Assembly: GCF_018127745.1 (NCBI RefSeq)
Contig: NZ_CP072333.1
Span: forward strand, 1,674,001 to 1,738,000
Length of the DNA: 64,000 nucleotides
Source: Porphyromonas sp. oral taxon 275
GTDB taxonomy: Bacteria > Bacteroidota > Bacteroidia > Bacteroidales > Porphyromonadaceae
Direction of reading: 5' to 3'
The translations under genes and the position numbers were made by a program. A model generated the notes under the pieces. It was not told the DNA's origin. It did not search any database and saw only the letters and a program-made list of their open reading frames with translations. Positions 54,083 through 62,924 of the stretch are shown one piece after another. The first letter of the stretch is position 1; each line of letters begins with the position of its first letter.

Positions 54083-54849
54083 GGGCGGAGCGAGGGGGCG
54101 AAGGCTGGACGGACGAGGCCGCCGAGCGCTACCAGCGGCAGCTCCTCCTCCCCGAGCTCGGGCTGGAGGGACAGCAGCGCCTCGGCCGTGCTCGGGTGGC
54201 GGTCGTCGGCGCGGGCGGGCTGGGCTCCACCCTGCTGCCGCTGCTGGTGGGCGCAGGCGTCGGGCAGCTGCGCCTCTGCGATGGGGATAGCGTCAGCCGC
54301 AGCAACCTCCCCCGACAGACCCTCTACCGCACGGCTGACCTCGGCGGGAGCAAGGCGCGGCTAGCTGCCGAGCGCCTCAGCTCCCTCAATCCCCACTGCC
54401 AGCTCATCGCCTCGGCGGAATACCTGAGCCCCGAGAACGCTCCGCGCCTCCTCGGCGGGGTCGATCTCATCCTCGACGCCACGGACAACGAGCCCGCCCG
54501 CCGCTGCCTCGACGCCTACAGCCGCGCCGCTAAGCTCCCTTGGCTCTACGCCTCGGCCGAAGGCTGGGGCGGGCAGCTGGCGCTCTTCCTCCCCGGGCGT
54601 CCAGGCTACGCCGAGCTCTTCCCCGAGGCGCCAGCACCCGCCCCGAGCGAGGCTGGCCAGGGCTCTACCGCGCCCGCTGCAGCCTCAGGCGGCCGCCCCA
54701 TCCCCGTGCTGGCGACGACACCCGCCCTCATCGCTTCGCTCGCTGCCACCGAGGCGCTCAAGTACCTCCTCGGGCTCCCGACGACGCTCGCCGACAGCCT
54801 GCTCCTCGTCGACAGCCTCGGCATGCGCCTCCAGCGTATCCAGCGCTAA
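54055..54849 (+). CDS. thiF: ThiF/MoeB-type E1-like adenylyltransferase without zinc cysteines
   Basis: Activates the ThiS carboxy-terminus with ATP. The 264-residue product has the nucleotide site VVGAGGLGSTLLP, the DGDSVSRSNLPRQTLY segment with the arginine that contacts ATP, and a DATDNEPARRCLD metal-binding Asp. Most ThiF/MoeB proteins carry two CxxC zinc pairs and a cysteine near PCYRCLFP; here that segment reads GYAELFPEAPAPAPSEA and no cysteine pair remains, replaced by an Ala/Pro-rich linker. No later ATG gives a good start. The thiF call rests on operon position and fold. Confidence 0.85.
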   Translation: MEGLGQLALGAERGGEGWTDEAAERYQRQLLLPELGLEGQQRLGRARVAVVGAGGLGSTLLPLLVGAGVGQLRLCDGDSVSRSNLPRQTLYRTADLGGSKARLAAERLSSLNPHCQLIASAEYLSPENAPRLLGGVDLILDATDNEPARRCLDAYSRAAKLPWLYASAEGWGGQLALFLPGRPGYAELFPEAPAPAPSEAGQGSTAPAAASGGRPIPVLATTPALIASLAATEALKYLLGLPTTLADSLLLVDSLGMRLQRIQR

Positions 54850-54879
54850 GCCCCCGCCCGACGGTTCGCACCGCCCTCC

Positions 54880-54920
54880 AGCCCCTGCCGCCTCGCCTCA
54901 CCTCGAGCGCGGCAGGGGCT
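54880..54920 (+). terminator. Terminator of the thi operon
   Basis: 12-bp perfect stem AGCCCCTGCCGC / GCGGCAGGGGCT, 17-base loop, followed by TTCTCTTTTC, 30 bases after thiF. Confidence 0.85.
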
Positions 54921-55007
54921 TTCTCTTTTCCTTACGCTCCTGCCTTAGCTCAGGGCTAAGGCTGGGAGGGCAAAGCTCCGACGAAGGGACAGCTAAGGGC
55001 GAGGCCT

Positions 55008-55094
55008 CGCAAGGGATATCAGTGAGGAGGCTGAGGGACGTCCGTAAGGAGCGTGAGGGATATCAGTGGGGGCGGCTGAGAGATATCCCTCACG
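55008..55094. repeat. 22-bp palindrome array, four units (locus 9, inverted)
   Basis: Unit cores begin at 55017, 55039, 55061 and 55084 (spacings 22, 22, 23). The odd core (GACGTC) is in unit two and the flanks read TCAGTGAGG, so this array is in the opposite orientation from the others. About 100 bases upstream of the rmuC -7 box. Confidence 0.88.
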
Positions 55095-55190
55095 GAGGCG
55101 GGACAAGGCCATCGCTACGCTCCGCCGCCCAGCGTACTGCCCTAGGAGGAGCGGGGCAAGGCGGGGCGAGGTGGGTAGCGAGATATTTCG

Positions 55191-55198
55191 TACCTTTA
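55191..55198 (+). promoter_or_regulatory. Possible -7 box for rmuC
   Basis: TACCTTTA, one base from the consensus, 28 bases before the ATG. Confidence 0.5.
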
Positions 55199-55226
55199 TT
55201 TAAGCAAACCAATAGCCCTGCAGCCC

Positions 55227-56669
55227 ATGCTCTACCTATCCATCCTCCTCGTCTGTCTCAGCCTCATCATCTTCGTCCTCCTCTACCAGCGTCAGGCAGC
55301 CATCCGTCAGGCGCTCGAGCCTAAGGACGAGCAGCTGAAGCGCCTCGACCTCGAGTGCCAGCGTCTGAGAGGCGAGCTCTCGCAGCGCGAGAGCCAGCTC
55401 GAGCAGCTGCGGCAGGAGCATAGCCAGCGCCTGCAGCAGCTGGCGCGCCTCGAGGAGCAGACCCAGCAGCAGGAGGCCCTCAAGGCCGAGCTCGCGAGCC
55501 TCCAGCAGGACTACCTCCAGAGCCAGACCAGCCTCAGCGCGCAGAGCCAGGAGCTGCGACAGCTGCGCGAGCAGCTCGCCGCCTCCCGCGCCGAGCAGGG
55601 CGAGATCAGCCAGACGCTGCGCGAGAGCTTCCGCAACCTCGCCACCGAGGTACTGCAGGGCCAGCGGGCCGAGCTCAGCACACGCAACCTTGAGCAGCTC
55701 GCCCCGCTGCGTGAGGAGCTCCAGCGCTTCAGCGAGCAGGTCGGAAAGGTCTACAATGAGGAGGCTCGCGAGCGCTTCTCCCTCCAGCGAGAGATCATGC
55801 AGCTGGTCGAGCGCAGCCAGGCGCTGAGCCAGGAGACCACGCAGCTGACGCAGGCACTCAAGGGCGACAGCAAGGTACAGGGCGACTGGGGCGAGATGAT
55901 CCTGGAGCGCATCCTCGAGCAGAGTGGCCTGCGGCGCGACGAGGAGTACTTCGTCCAGCAGACCCTACGCGATGCCGAGGGGCGCGTCATCACCACAGAG
56001 GACAACAAGGGCGGCCTGCGCCCCGACGTGCTAGTGAAGTACCCCAACGGCGGGACGCTCGTCATCGACAGTAAGGTCAGCCTCACGGCCTACCTCAACT
56101 ACCTAGGCGCCGAGACCGAGGAGCAGCGCGAGCAGGCTGCCGCCGCGCATCTGCTGAGCGTACGCCACCACATCGACGAGCTCGCGGCCAAGCGCTACGA
56201 GACGCATACGGCAGGCTCGCCGAACTTCGTCATGCTCTTCATCCCCAACGAGCCCGCCTACATGCTCGCCCTCAGCCGCGACAAGCAGCTCTGGGAGTAC
56301 GCCTACCGCAAGAACGTCATCCTCATCAATGGCACCAACCTCATCGCCAGCCTCCGCCTGGCACAAGACATGTGGCAGCGCGAGCGTCAGGACCGCAACG
56401 TGGAGCAGATCCTCGAGCGGGCCAATCTGCTCTACGACAAGGTCGTCTCCTTCGGCGACCAGTTCGTCACCCTCGGCGACCGCCTCCAGAAGGCCCTCGA
56501 GAGCTATGAGGGGGCGAAGAAGTCCCTTGACTCGGGCCGGGGTAACCTCGTCTCGCAGTTCGAGAAGCTCCGTAAGCTGGGCCTGAATCCCAAGCGCAAG
56601 CTGAGCTCCGCCCTCCCTAGCGCAGAGCTAGGAGATGAGGAGGAGGACGAGCAGCAGCAGGAGGCTTAG
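55227..56669 (+). CDS. rmuC: DNA recombination protein RmuC
   Basis: A 480-residue membrane-anchored protein of the RmuC family, a nuclease-like fold that limits inversions and acts on DNA repair intermediates. One N-terminal membrane helix (LYLSILLVCLSLIIFVLLY), a long coiled coil (about 25-180), then the RmuC domain with QGDWGEMILERILEQSGLR, RPDVLVKYPNGGTLVIDSKVSLTAY and FIPNEPAYMLAL. The acidic tail is EDEQQQEA. Normal for the family. Confidence 0.93.
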   Translation: MLYLSILLVCLSLIIFVLLYQRQAAIRQALEPKDEQLKRLDLECQRLRGELSQRESQLEQLRQEHSQRLQQLARLEEQTQQQEALKAELASLQQDYLQSQTSLSAQSQELRQLREQLAASRAEQGEISQTLRESFRNLATEVLQGQRAELSTRNLEQLAPLREELQRFSEQVGKVYNEEARERFSLQREIMQLVERSQALSQETTQLTQALKGDSKVQGDWGEMILERILEQSGLRRDEEYFVQQTLRDAEGRVITTEDNKGGLRPDVLVKYPNGGTLVIDSKVSLTAYLNYLGAETEEQREQAAAAHLLSVRHHIDELAAKRYETHTAGSPNFVMLFIPNEPAYMLALSRDKQLWEYAYRKNVILINGTNLIASLRLAQDMWQRERQDRNVEQILERANLLYDKVVSFGDQFVTLGDRLQKALESYEGAKKSLDSGRGNLVSQFEKLRKLGLNPKRKLSSALPSAELGDEEEDEQQQEA

Positions 56670-56839
56670 CCTACGCCCCCCCCTAGGCTCCAGCACCCCG
56701 ACGCTCGCCCCAGCCGAGGCTGCAAGCACATGCCTAGCTGAGCCTCGCTAAGGCCGCAGTGCACCTCTCGGCAGAGGGCCTTCGCCGCGCCCCATACGGA
56801 GCCCCTCAGCCGAGGCGCAGCCTATTCCCCCCTTAATTG

Positions 56840-56847
56840 TATATTTG
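56840..56847 (+). promoter_or_regulatory. -7 promoter box for bcp-recA-gmk
   Basis: TATATTTG, full match, 26 bases upstream of the bcp ATG. The 204-base gap before it shows no other feature. Confidence 0.65.
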
Positions 56848-56873
56848 TATAGATTCAATATATTAAGTGCATT

Positions 56874-57335
56874 ATGGCATTCACACTAGGAGACCTAGTC
56901 CCCGACCTACTGGGGACGGACCAAGACGGTCGTGAGGTACGCCGCTCGGACTACCCCGGGCGCAAGATTATCCTCTATTTCTACCCCAAGGACAACACCT
57001 CGGGCTGCACCGCTCAGGCCTGCTCGCTACGCGACGGCTACAGCGAGCTACGCGCCGCAGGCTACGAGATCATCGGCGTCAGCCGTGACTCGGCCAAGAG
57101 CCACCAGAAGTTCATCACCCAGCACGAGCTGCCCTTCCGCCTCATCGTAGATAGTGACGTCCAGCTCAACGAGCTCTTCGGCACCTGGATCGAGAAGAGC
57201 ATGTACGGGCGCAAGTACATGGGTACCGAGCGTACGACCTTCGTCCTCGACGAGGCGGGCCGCATCGAGCGCATCCTCCGCGGCAAGGAGATCTCCACCA
57301 AGGAGCACGCCCAGCAGCTGCTCCAGCATCAGTAG
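56874..57335 (+). CDS. bcp: Thioredoxin-dependent thiol peroxidase (Bcp/PrxQ)
   Basis: Cytoplasmic peroxiredoxin of 153 residues with the peroxidatic Cys45 and resolving Cys50 in the TSGCTAQACSLRD motif, and FYPKDNTSG before it. Normal length. 24 bases upstream of recA on the same strand, so cotranscribed. A bcp-recA pair is also known from Porphyromonas gingivalis, which supports the taxonomic guess. Confidence 0.96.
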   Translation: MAFTLGDLVPDLLGTDQDGREVRRSDYPGRKIILYFYPKDNTSGCTAQACSLRDGYSELRAAGYEIIGVSRDSAKSHQKFITQHELPFRLIVDSDVQLNELFGTWIEKSMYGRKYMGTERTTFVLDEAGRIERILRGKEISTKEHAQQLLQHQ

Positions 57336-57359
57336 TCAATCATACACCCCAATAGCATC

Positions 57360-58475
57360 ATGAGCGAAGAAGTAAAAGACATAAAGGTACGCGGACTCAA
57401 GTCTAAGGACAAGGAGCTCAGCCCCGAGGAGCGCCGTCGCCAGGCCCTCGAGACCACCCTAGCAGGTATCGACAAGGCCTACGGCAAGGGCGCCATCATC
57501 AACATGGCCGCCCGTCCCACCGAGCAGGTGGACAAGATCCCCACCGGCTCCATCACCCTGGACAACGCCCTCGGCATCGGTGGCTACCCCCGCGGCCGTA
57601 TCATCGAGATCTTCGGCCCCGAATCCTCGGGTAAGACCACGCTCGCGATCCACGCCATCGCAGAGGTGCAGAAGGCGGGCGGCATGGCAGCCATCATCGA
57701 CGCCGAGCACGCCTTCGACCCCACCTATGCCGAGGCCCTCGGCGTGAACATGGAGGACCTCTACATCTCCCAGCCCGACAACGGCGAGCAGGCCCTCGAC
57801 ATCGCCGAGCGCCTCATCCGCTCGGGCACGATGGACCTGGTGATCATCGACTCCGTCGCCGCCCTTGTCCCCAAGAGCGAGATCGAGGGCGATATGGGCG
57901 AGGCCAAGGTAGGGCTGCAGGCTCGCCTCATGTCGCAGGCCCTGCGCAAGATCACGGGTGCCATCAGCAAGTCCAATACCGCCTGCATCTTCATCAACCA
58001 GCTGCGTGAGAAGATCGGGGGTAATATGTACGGCCCGAGCGAGACGACCACGGGGGGGAACGCCCTCAAGTTCTACGCCTCGGTACGCCTAGACATCCGC
58101 CGCCGCTCACAGATCAAGGACGGCGACGAGGTGCTGGGGAACCAGACCACCGTCAAGGTCGTGAAGAACAAGGTAGCACCGCCCTTCCGCAGCGCCACCT
58201 TCGACATCATCTATGGCGAGGGTATCTCCCGCACGGGTGAGATCATCGACCTGGCAGAGAGCGCCGACATCATCAAGAAGAGCGGCGCCTGGTACAGCTA
58301 CGGCGCTACCAAGCTCGGGCAGGGACGCGAGGCAGCCAAGACAACGCTGCTCGACAACCCTGAGCTGATGGAGGAGCTGACGGCCAAGATCAACGAAGGC
58401 CTCAAGGGAAACAGCATCGCCGCGGGCAAGAAGAAAAAGAGAAGCAAGGACGAAGACGAGGACGACGAAGCCTAG
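57360..58475 (+). CDS. recA: Recombinase RecA
   Basis: Homologous-recombination and SOS ATPase of 371 residues. Walker [10 protein letters not shown] near residue 82, Walker [11 protein letters not shown], the L1/L2 loops around [13 protein letters not shown] and [29 protein letters not shown], and a highly charged C-terminal tail ([15 protein letters not shown]) that regulates filament formation. No LexA box seen. gmk follows after 4 bases. Confidence 0.98.
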   Translation: MSEEVKDIKVRGLKSKDKELSPEERRRQALETTLAGIDKAYGKGAIINMAARPTEQVDKIPTGSITLDNALGIGGYPRGRIIEIFGPESSGKTTLAIHAIAEVQKAGGMAAIIDAEHAFDPTYAEALGVNMEDLYISQPDNGEQALDIAERLIRSGTMDLVIIDSVAALVPKSEIEGDMGEAKVGLQARLMSQALRKITGAISKSNTACIFINQLREKIGGNMYGPSETTTGGNALKFYASVRLDIRRRSQIKDGDEVLGNQTTVKVVKNKVAPPFRSATFDIIYGEGISRTGEIIDLAESADIIKKSGAWYSYGATKLGQGREAAKTTLLDNPELMEELTAKINEGLKGNSIAAGKKKKRSKDEDEDDEA

Positions 58476-58479
58476 CCGC

Positions 58480-59049
58480 ATGGGAAAGCTCATCATCATC
58501 TCCGCTCCCTCAGGTACGGGCAAGAGCACGCTCATCACTCGCCTGATGAGCGAGCACCCCGAGCTCCAGCTGCGCTTCTCTGTCTCGGCCACTAGCCGCG
58601 CCCCTCGCGGCGCCGAGCGCGACGGCGTGGAGTACCACTTCTTTAGCCCCGAGGAATTCGAGCAGCGCATCGCTCGCGGTGAGTTCCTCGAGTACGAGGA
58701 GGTCTACAGCGGCCGCTACTACGGTACGCTGCGCAGTGAGGTGGATGCTCGGCTCTCCGAGGGTGGGCGCGTGATCTTCGACGTGGACTACGTCGGGGGG
58801 CTCAACATCAAGCGCGCCTACGGCTCCGAGGCTCTCAGCATCTTCATCCTCCCGCCGAGCATCGACGAGCTCCGCCGTCGCCTCGTAGGGCGCTCTACCG
58901 ACAGCCCTGAGGTCATCGAGGAGCGTATCGCCAAGGCCGAGCTGGAGCTGCAGCACGCGGGGGAATTCGACCTACAGCTGGTCAACTCCGACCTCGAGGA
59001 GTGCTACGAGCGCTTCTACGACGCCATCAGCCACTTCCTCGCCGAGTAG
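58480..59049 (+). CDS. gmk: Guanylate kinase
   Basis: Converts GMP to GDP with ATP; 189 residues. P-loop SAPSGTGKST, the GMP-binding region SATSRAPRGAERDGVEYHFF and VYSGRYYGTLRSEV, and VIFDVDYVGGLNIK. Complete. Last gene of the bcp-recA-gmk unit; in P. gingivalis vim genes follow recA, so gmk here is a difference. Confidence 0.97.
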   Translation: MGKLIIISAPSGTGKSTLITRLMSEHPELQLRFSVSATSRAPRGAERDGVEYHFFSPEEFEQRIARGEFLEYEEVYSGRYYGTLRSEVDARLSEGGRVIFDVDYVGGLNIKRAYGSEALSIFILPPSIDELRRRLVGRSTDSPEVIEERIAKAELELQHAGEFDLQLVNSDLEECYERFYDAISHFLAE

Positions 59050-59070
59050 GCTCCGTCCCCCTACTTACCC

Positions 59071-59122
59071 AAAAGCCCTCGGGGCGCCCCAGCACAGCTG
59101 CTAGGGCGCCCCGAGGGCTTTT
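59071..59122. terminator. Bidirectional terminator gmk / phosphatase
   Basis: Perfect 19-bp stem AAAAGCCCTCGGGGCGCCC around a 14-base loop, ending in TTTTG. The A-run on one side and T-run on the other serve both convergent units. Confidence 0.9.
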
Positions 59123-59162
59123 GTTACTTAGGCGCTAGGCGAGGGAGGCCGCGAGGCGAGGC

Positions 59163-59747
59163 TTAGAGCTCCAGCGTGCAGATCGCACCGTAGGGATCGA
59201 GCTGAGCGAAGGCCTCCTCCAGCGGACAGAGGCCAAGGGCGACACGTGCCGCCACCAGCACCCCGCCGTGGGCGAAGGCCAGCACCTCATGCGCCCCAGC
59301 GCCGAGCGCTTCCTTCCGTGCCGCCAGGCCACGCACGAAGTCCCCGACGCGCTCCACCTGCTCCACGAAGGATTCGCCCCCAGGCGGTGCTACGTGCAGG
59401 TAGTCGGCATACCAGCGCTCCAGCTGCGGGTCGCGGATGTCGTCGAAGCGCTGCAGCTCCCAGTCACCAAAGTTCAGCTCTAGAAGGCGTTCATCGAGCT
59501 CGGGCTCATAGCCACAGTAGCGCGCCAACCGACGGCTGCGGCTCAGCGGACTGCTGTAGACGGCGCGCGGCGCTTGGCTCTGGAGCAGCAGCCCGAGGCG
59601 CTGACGCACGGCATGCGCCTCGTCCATGAAGGTCGGGCGCAGCGGCACGTCCGTACGTCCGTAACAGACGCCCGCGGGGACGTCGACCGAGGTATGGCGT
59701 ATGAGGTGGAGGCGCAGCGTGGGCGGCCTTAGATCCTTAGAGTCCAT
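59163..59747 (-). CDS. Histidine phosphatase (CobC-type, alpha-ribazole phosphatase)
   Basis: A 194-residue phosphoglycerate-mutase-fold phosphatase with the catalytic LIRHTSVDV histidine, GVCYGRTDVPL, SSPLSRSRRLARYCG and a C-terminal AFAHGGV histidine. It overlaps cobS by 11 bases, and such a pairing fits the alpha-ribazole-5'-phosphatase step of cobalamin lower-ligand assembly. An upstream ATG (six codons earlier) is also possible and would overlap more. Ends in TAA. Confidence 0.82.
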   Translation of the reverse strand: MDSKDLRPPTLRLHLIRHTSVDVPAGVCYGRTDVPLRPTFMDEAHAVRQRLGLLLQSQAPRAVYSSPLSRSRRLARYCGYEPELDERLLELNFGDWELQRFDDIRDPQLERWYADYLHVAPPGGESFVEQVERVGDFVRGLAARKEALGAGAHEVLAFAHGGVLVAARVALGLCPLEEAFAQLDPYGAICTLEL

Positions 59748-60564
59748 AGCGGTCAAGGAGTGCATGCATAGCGAGGACGGAGGCGAGGTAGCAGAGCTCC
59801 GAGAGGAGGCAGAGCGCCCCGCAGGTATCGCCCGTATAGCCCCCGATGCGGCGACGCAGATAGGCGATGAGGAGGAGACTTAGCCCAAGGGGCGTCAGCG
59901 CTAAGAGGCGCAGCCAGCCGAACTCCTCGGGTAGGCTCAGCAGCACGGCGCTGAGGCTCACAACCAATCCCAGGAGCAGCGGCACCGCGCTCGTCCGTCG
60001 GTAGACGACCTGCGTCTTGCTCTGCTCCTCGCGGCGCGCATAGGGCAGCAGCTGCACCTGGAGCTGCGCAGCGAACTTACCCATCAGATCCGCCGCCACC
60101 AGCACCCAGGGGAAGGGAACCCCGCCCTCAAGGGCGGTGCTGATCTCATCATAGAGCAGCAGCGTCTGCGCCATACCCACATAGCAGAGGTAGTAGAGGA
60201 CAAAGCCGAGGACGGCATAGCTGCCCACATGGCTGTCCTTCATGATCGCCAGCACCCGCTCGCGATCGCGCCCCCCGCCGAAGCCGTCGAAGAAGTCCCC
60301 CAACCCGTCCTCATGGAAGGCGCCCGTCAGGATCATCCTGCAGCCGAGGGCCAGCACCAGCGCTACCTGCATGGAGAAGAGCTGCGCCAGGAGCCAGTAG
60401 CTGCCCGCCAGCGTCAGCGCCGTGAGGACGCCCACGACGGGCCACCAGCTGAGGGCGTCCTCATAGTCCTCCTTGGTGAGGCTGCGTAGGCGCCAGAAGG
60501 GCAGCCGCGTGAAGAGGCTTGCCGCGGCCACGAGGGCTCCGAGATGTGATCGCTTGTTCATCAC
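59737..60564 (-). CDS. cobS: Adenosylcobinamide-GDP ribazoletransferase
   Basis: Membrane enzyme joining adenosylcobinamide-GDP to alpha-ribazole, the last step of cobalamin nucleotide-loop assembly. The 275-residue product has about six hydrophobic helices and the signature ILTGAFHEDGLGDFFDGFGG. Starts MMNKRSHLGALVAAASLFTRLPFWRL. Other nucleotide-loop genes (cobU, cobT) are not in the window. Translationally coupled to the phosphatase. Confidence 0.94.
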   Translation of the reverse strand: MMNKRSHLGALVAAASLFTRLPFWRLRSLTKEDYEDALSWWPVVGVLTALTLAGSYWLLAQLFSMQVALVLALGCRMILTGAFHEDGLGDFFDGFGGGRDRERVLAIMKDSHVGSYAVLGFVLYYLCYVGMAQTLLLYDEISTALEGGVPFPWVLVAADLMGKFAAQLQVQLLPYARREEQSKTQVVYRRTSAVPLLLGLVVSLSAVLLSLPEEFGWLRLLALTPLGLSLLLIAYLRRRIGGYTGDTCGALCLLSELCYLASVLAMHALLDRYGL

Positions 60565-60665
60565 GTATCGTATATCATTTACTTATCCTATAGCCTTAGC
60601 CTATCGCGGGAGCCCGCTGTAGCGTGCGGGACTAGCTGAGACAGGCCTCCGCTGAGCTCTATGGC

Positions 60666-62924
60666 TTAGTACCAGATGTGCCCGCGCTCGCTCGTCAGCT
60701 CGAAGCTCAGCTCCCCGCCACGCTGTAGCTCCTCCCAGCTGATGTAGGAGCGGCGTAGGGGCTGGCCGTTGAGGCGCACAGACTTGATGTAGCGCTTGCC
60801 CTGCTGGCGTCCCTCAGCCTTGATGCGCAGCACGGCACCCGAGCCCAGGCGCAGACGCGCCTCCTCGAAGAGCGGCGTCGTCAGCTCGTAGTGCCCCGAC
60901 AGCGGGTCAAGGGGGTAGAAGCCGAGGGCTGTCATGACGTACCAGGCCGACATCTGCCCGCAGTCCTCATTGCCGCACAGACCGCTGGGCCGATCGTTGT
61001 AGAGCTCGGTGAGGATATGGAGATTGATCTCGGCGGTGCGCCAGGGCTGGCGCACCGCGTTGTAAAGGAAGCTATTGTGGTGCCCGGGCTCATTGCCATG
61101 GGCGTACTGCCCGATCATCCCCGTGGAGAAGATAGGCAGCTCGATCTCCTGCGGCGTCGGGCTCGTGAAGTACTCATCCAGACGACGCGCCAGGCCCTCG
61201 GCACCGCCCATCAGCTGCATCATCCCCTCCACATCGTGCTGCACGCTGAAGAGGTACTGATAGGCATTGCTCTCGGTATAGTCCTTGGTGTAGGCGAAGG
61301 GATTGAAGTCCGCACGCCACACGCCCGAGGCACTGCGGGCACGGAAGAAGCCGCGCTCAGCGTCCCAGAGCTTGCGGTAGCTCTGAGCACGTGCCTCGTA
61401 GCGCTTCGCCGTCGTCTCATCCCCCATCCAGCGGGCATAGGCGGCGATGGCAGCATCATCGTAGGCATACTCCAGCGTCTTGGAGACGCTCTCCTCCTCG
61501 GTGTCGTAGGGCACGTAGCCGAGGCGCTGGTATTCGTCTAGCCCGCGGTAGCCACGACGCTCGGCCGTGGAGCGCAGCAGCGCCAGCAGGGCGGCCTTAT
61601 CGCGGGGCTTATAGATGCCCTTCAGCACCGCCTCCACGATGACGGGCACCGAGTGGTAGCCGATCATCATATCCGTCTCGGAGGCGAACATCGACCATAC
61701 GGGCAAGTGGCCGCCGTGCTCACGGCCGAAGTCGACGAGCGAGCGTACGAGGTCGCGGCTCGTCTTAGGGTCAAGGAGATTATATAGCGGATGCGCGGTG
61801 CGGTAGGTGTCCCAGAGGGAGAAGGTCGAGTAGGCGGCCTGCCCCTTCGGTAGGTGATGCACCTTACGATCCGCCCCGAGGTAGGCGCCCGTGACATCGG
61901 AGCTCAGCGTGGGGCAGATCTGCGCGCGGTAGAGCGCCGTGTAGAAGGTCGTACGGAGGCTGTCGGGTGTGGACGCCGCGATCTCGATCTGCCCGAGACA
62001 CGCCGCCCACGCAGCTTCGCTCTGTCTGCGGTAGCCGTCGAAGTCATCCCGCGGCGCCTCGGCCGCGAGGTTGGCACGGGCTCCCGCCTCGCTCACTCCA
62101 GAGAGAGCGGTCGTCACCGTGATCTGCTCGCCCGCCTTGACCTTATAGTAGAGATAGGCGCGGTGGCTTAGCCCCACGACCTTGCCCTCATGGCGCAGCG
62201 TGTCGGTCTTCAGCTCCCAGCGCAGCGGCTGACGCGAGAGGCGCGAGGCGAAAAAGATGCGCTGATCACGCGCCCAGCCATCGGAGAAGCGATAGCCCGC
62301 GAGCCTGCGCCCTCCCTCGGTGACGCGGATCTGACTCGCCATCGTACGGTCCCAGTTCATCGCCTTGGTGAGGTTGAGGATGATACAGGCCGAGTCGCTC
62401 CCGCGCTCGAAGGTATAGCGCTGCACGCCCACACGGGGCAGCGCTGTCAGCTCGACGCGGATCTGATAGGGCTGGAGCGTCACGGCGTAGTAGCCCGCCC
62501 GAGCCTGCTCTGTGCTGTGGCTGAAGCGTGCGTGCACACCGAGGTGCTCCTCCTTCGCCTCCCGACTATCGTCCAGCGCGGGAAGGAGGACGGGCAGGAA
62601 GGAGATATCATAGAGGTCACCCGCGCCCGTCCCGCTCAGGTGCGTATGGCTGAAGCCCGCGATCGTACTGTCTGGGTAGAAGTAGCCCGCAATGCGGTCC
62701 CAGCCTCCGATGCCGTTGTCAGGGCTGAGCTGCACCATCCCGAAGGGTGCCGAGGGGCCAGGGTAGACGTTCCCCACCCAGTCAGTCCCGATGAGGGGAT
62801 TGACTGCGTAGCTCAACTGTCGGGGCTGCAGCAGCTGTGCCGAGAGCGGTAGCGCAAGAAGGATCGAAAGGAGGGCCAGCCGCACGAGGCTCCCTAGATA
62901 GTTAGTCGTAATGTAGCTCATCAT
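60666..62924 (-). CDS. GH92 family alpha-1,2-mannosidase
   Basis: Exported glycoside hydrolase of 752 residues, likely trimming alpha-mannose from host N-glycans. From MMSYITTNYLGSLVRLAL a signal peptide follows (about residues 8-28, ending ALPLSAQ). The GH92 hallmarks GGWDRIAGYFYPDSTIAGFSHTHLSGTGAGD (residues near 80), WDTYRTAHPLYNLL, and the acidic GNEDCGQMSAWYVMTALGFYPLDP near the C-terminus are all present. The frame's first ATG is 30 codons upstream but adds non-signal residues, so it is rejected. Single gene; ends in TAA. A TTTCTTTG at 63032-63039 may be its -7 box. Confidence 0.92.
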   Translation of the reverse strand: MMSYITTNYLGSLVRLALLSILLALPLSAQLLQPRQLSYAVNPLIGTDWVGNVYPGPSAPFGMVQLSPDNGIGGWDRIAGYFYPDSTIAGFSHTHLSGTGAGDLYDISFLPVLLPALDDSREAKEEHLGVHARFSHSTEQARAGYYAVTLQPYQIRVELTALPRVGVQRYTFERGSDSACIILNLTKAMNWDRTMASQIRVTEGGRRLAGYRFSDGWARDQRIFFASRLSRQPLRWELKTDTLRHEGKVVGLSHRAYLYYKVKAGEQITVTTALSGVSEAGARANLAAEAPRDDFDGYRRQSEAAWAACLGQIEIAASTPDSLRTTFYTALYRAQICPTLSSDVTGAYLGADRKVHHLPKGQAAYSTFSLWDTYRTAHPLYNLLDPKTSRDLVRSLVDFGREHGGHLPVWSMFASETDMMIGYHSVPVIVEAVLKGIYKPRDKAALLALLRSTAERRGYRGLDEYQRLGYVPYDTEEESVSKTLEYAYDDAAIAAYARWMGDETTAKRYEARAQSYRKLWDAERGFFRARSASGVWRADFNPFAYTKDYTESNAYQYLFSVQHDVEGMMQLMGGAEGLARRLDEYFTSPTPQEIELPIFSTGMIGQYAHGNEPGHHNSFLYNAVRQPWRTAEINLHILTELYNDRPSGLCGNEDCGQMSAWYVMTALGFYPLDPLSGHYELTTPLFEEARLRLGSGAVLRIKAEGRQQGKRYIKSVRLNGQPLRRSYISWEELQRGGELSFELTSERGHIWY

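Larger units (their letters stand above)
54850..55226. other. Intergenic region thiF / rmuC
   Basis: Holds the thi operon terminator, a 22-bp array and the rmuC -7 box, and otherwise GC-rich DNA with no recognised feature. No gene. Confidence 0.75.

Noticed and set aside
54055..54849. MoeB (molybdopterin) instead of ThiF
   Set aside because: No molybdenum cofactor gene is near, and the gene overlaps thiH within a TPP-controlled thiamin operon.
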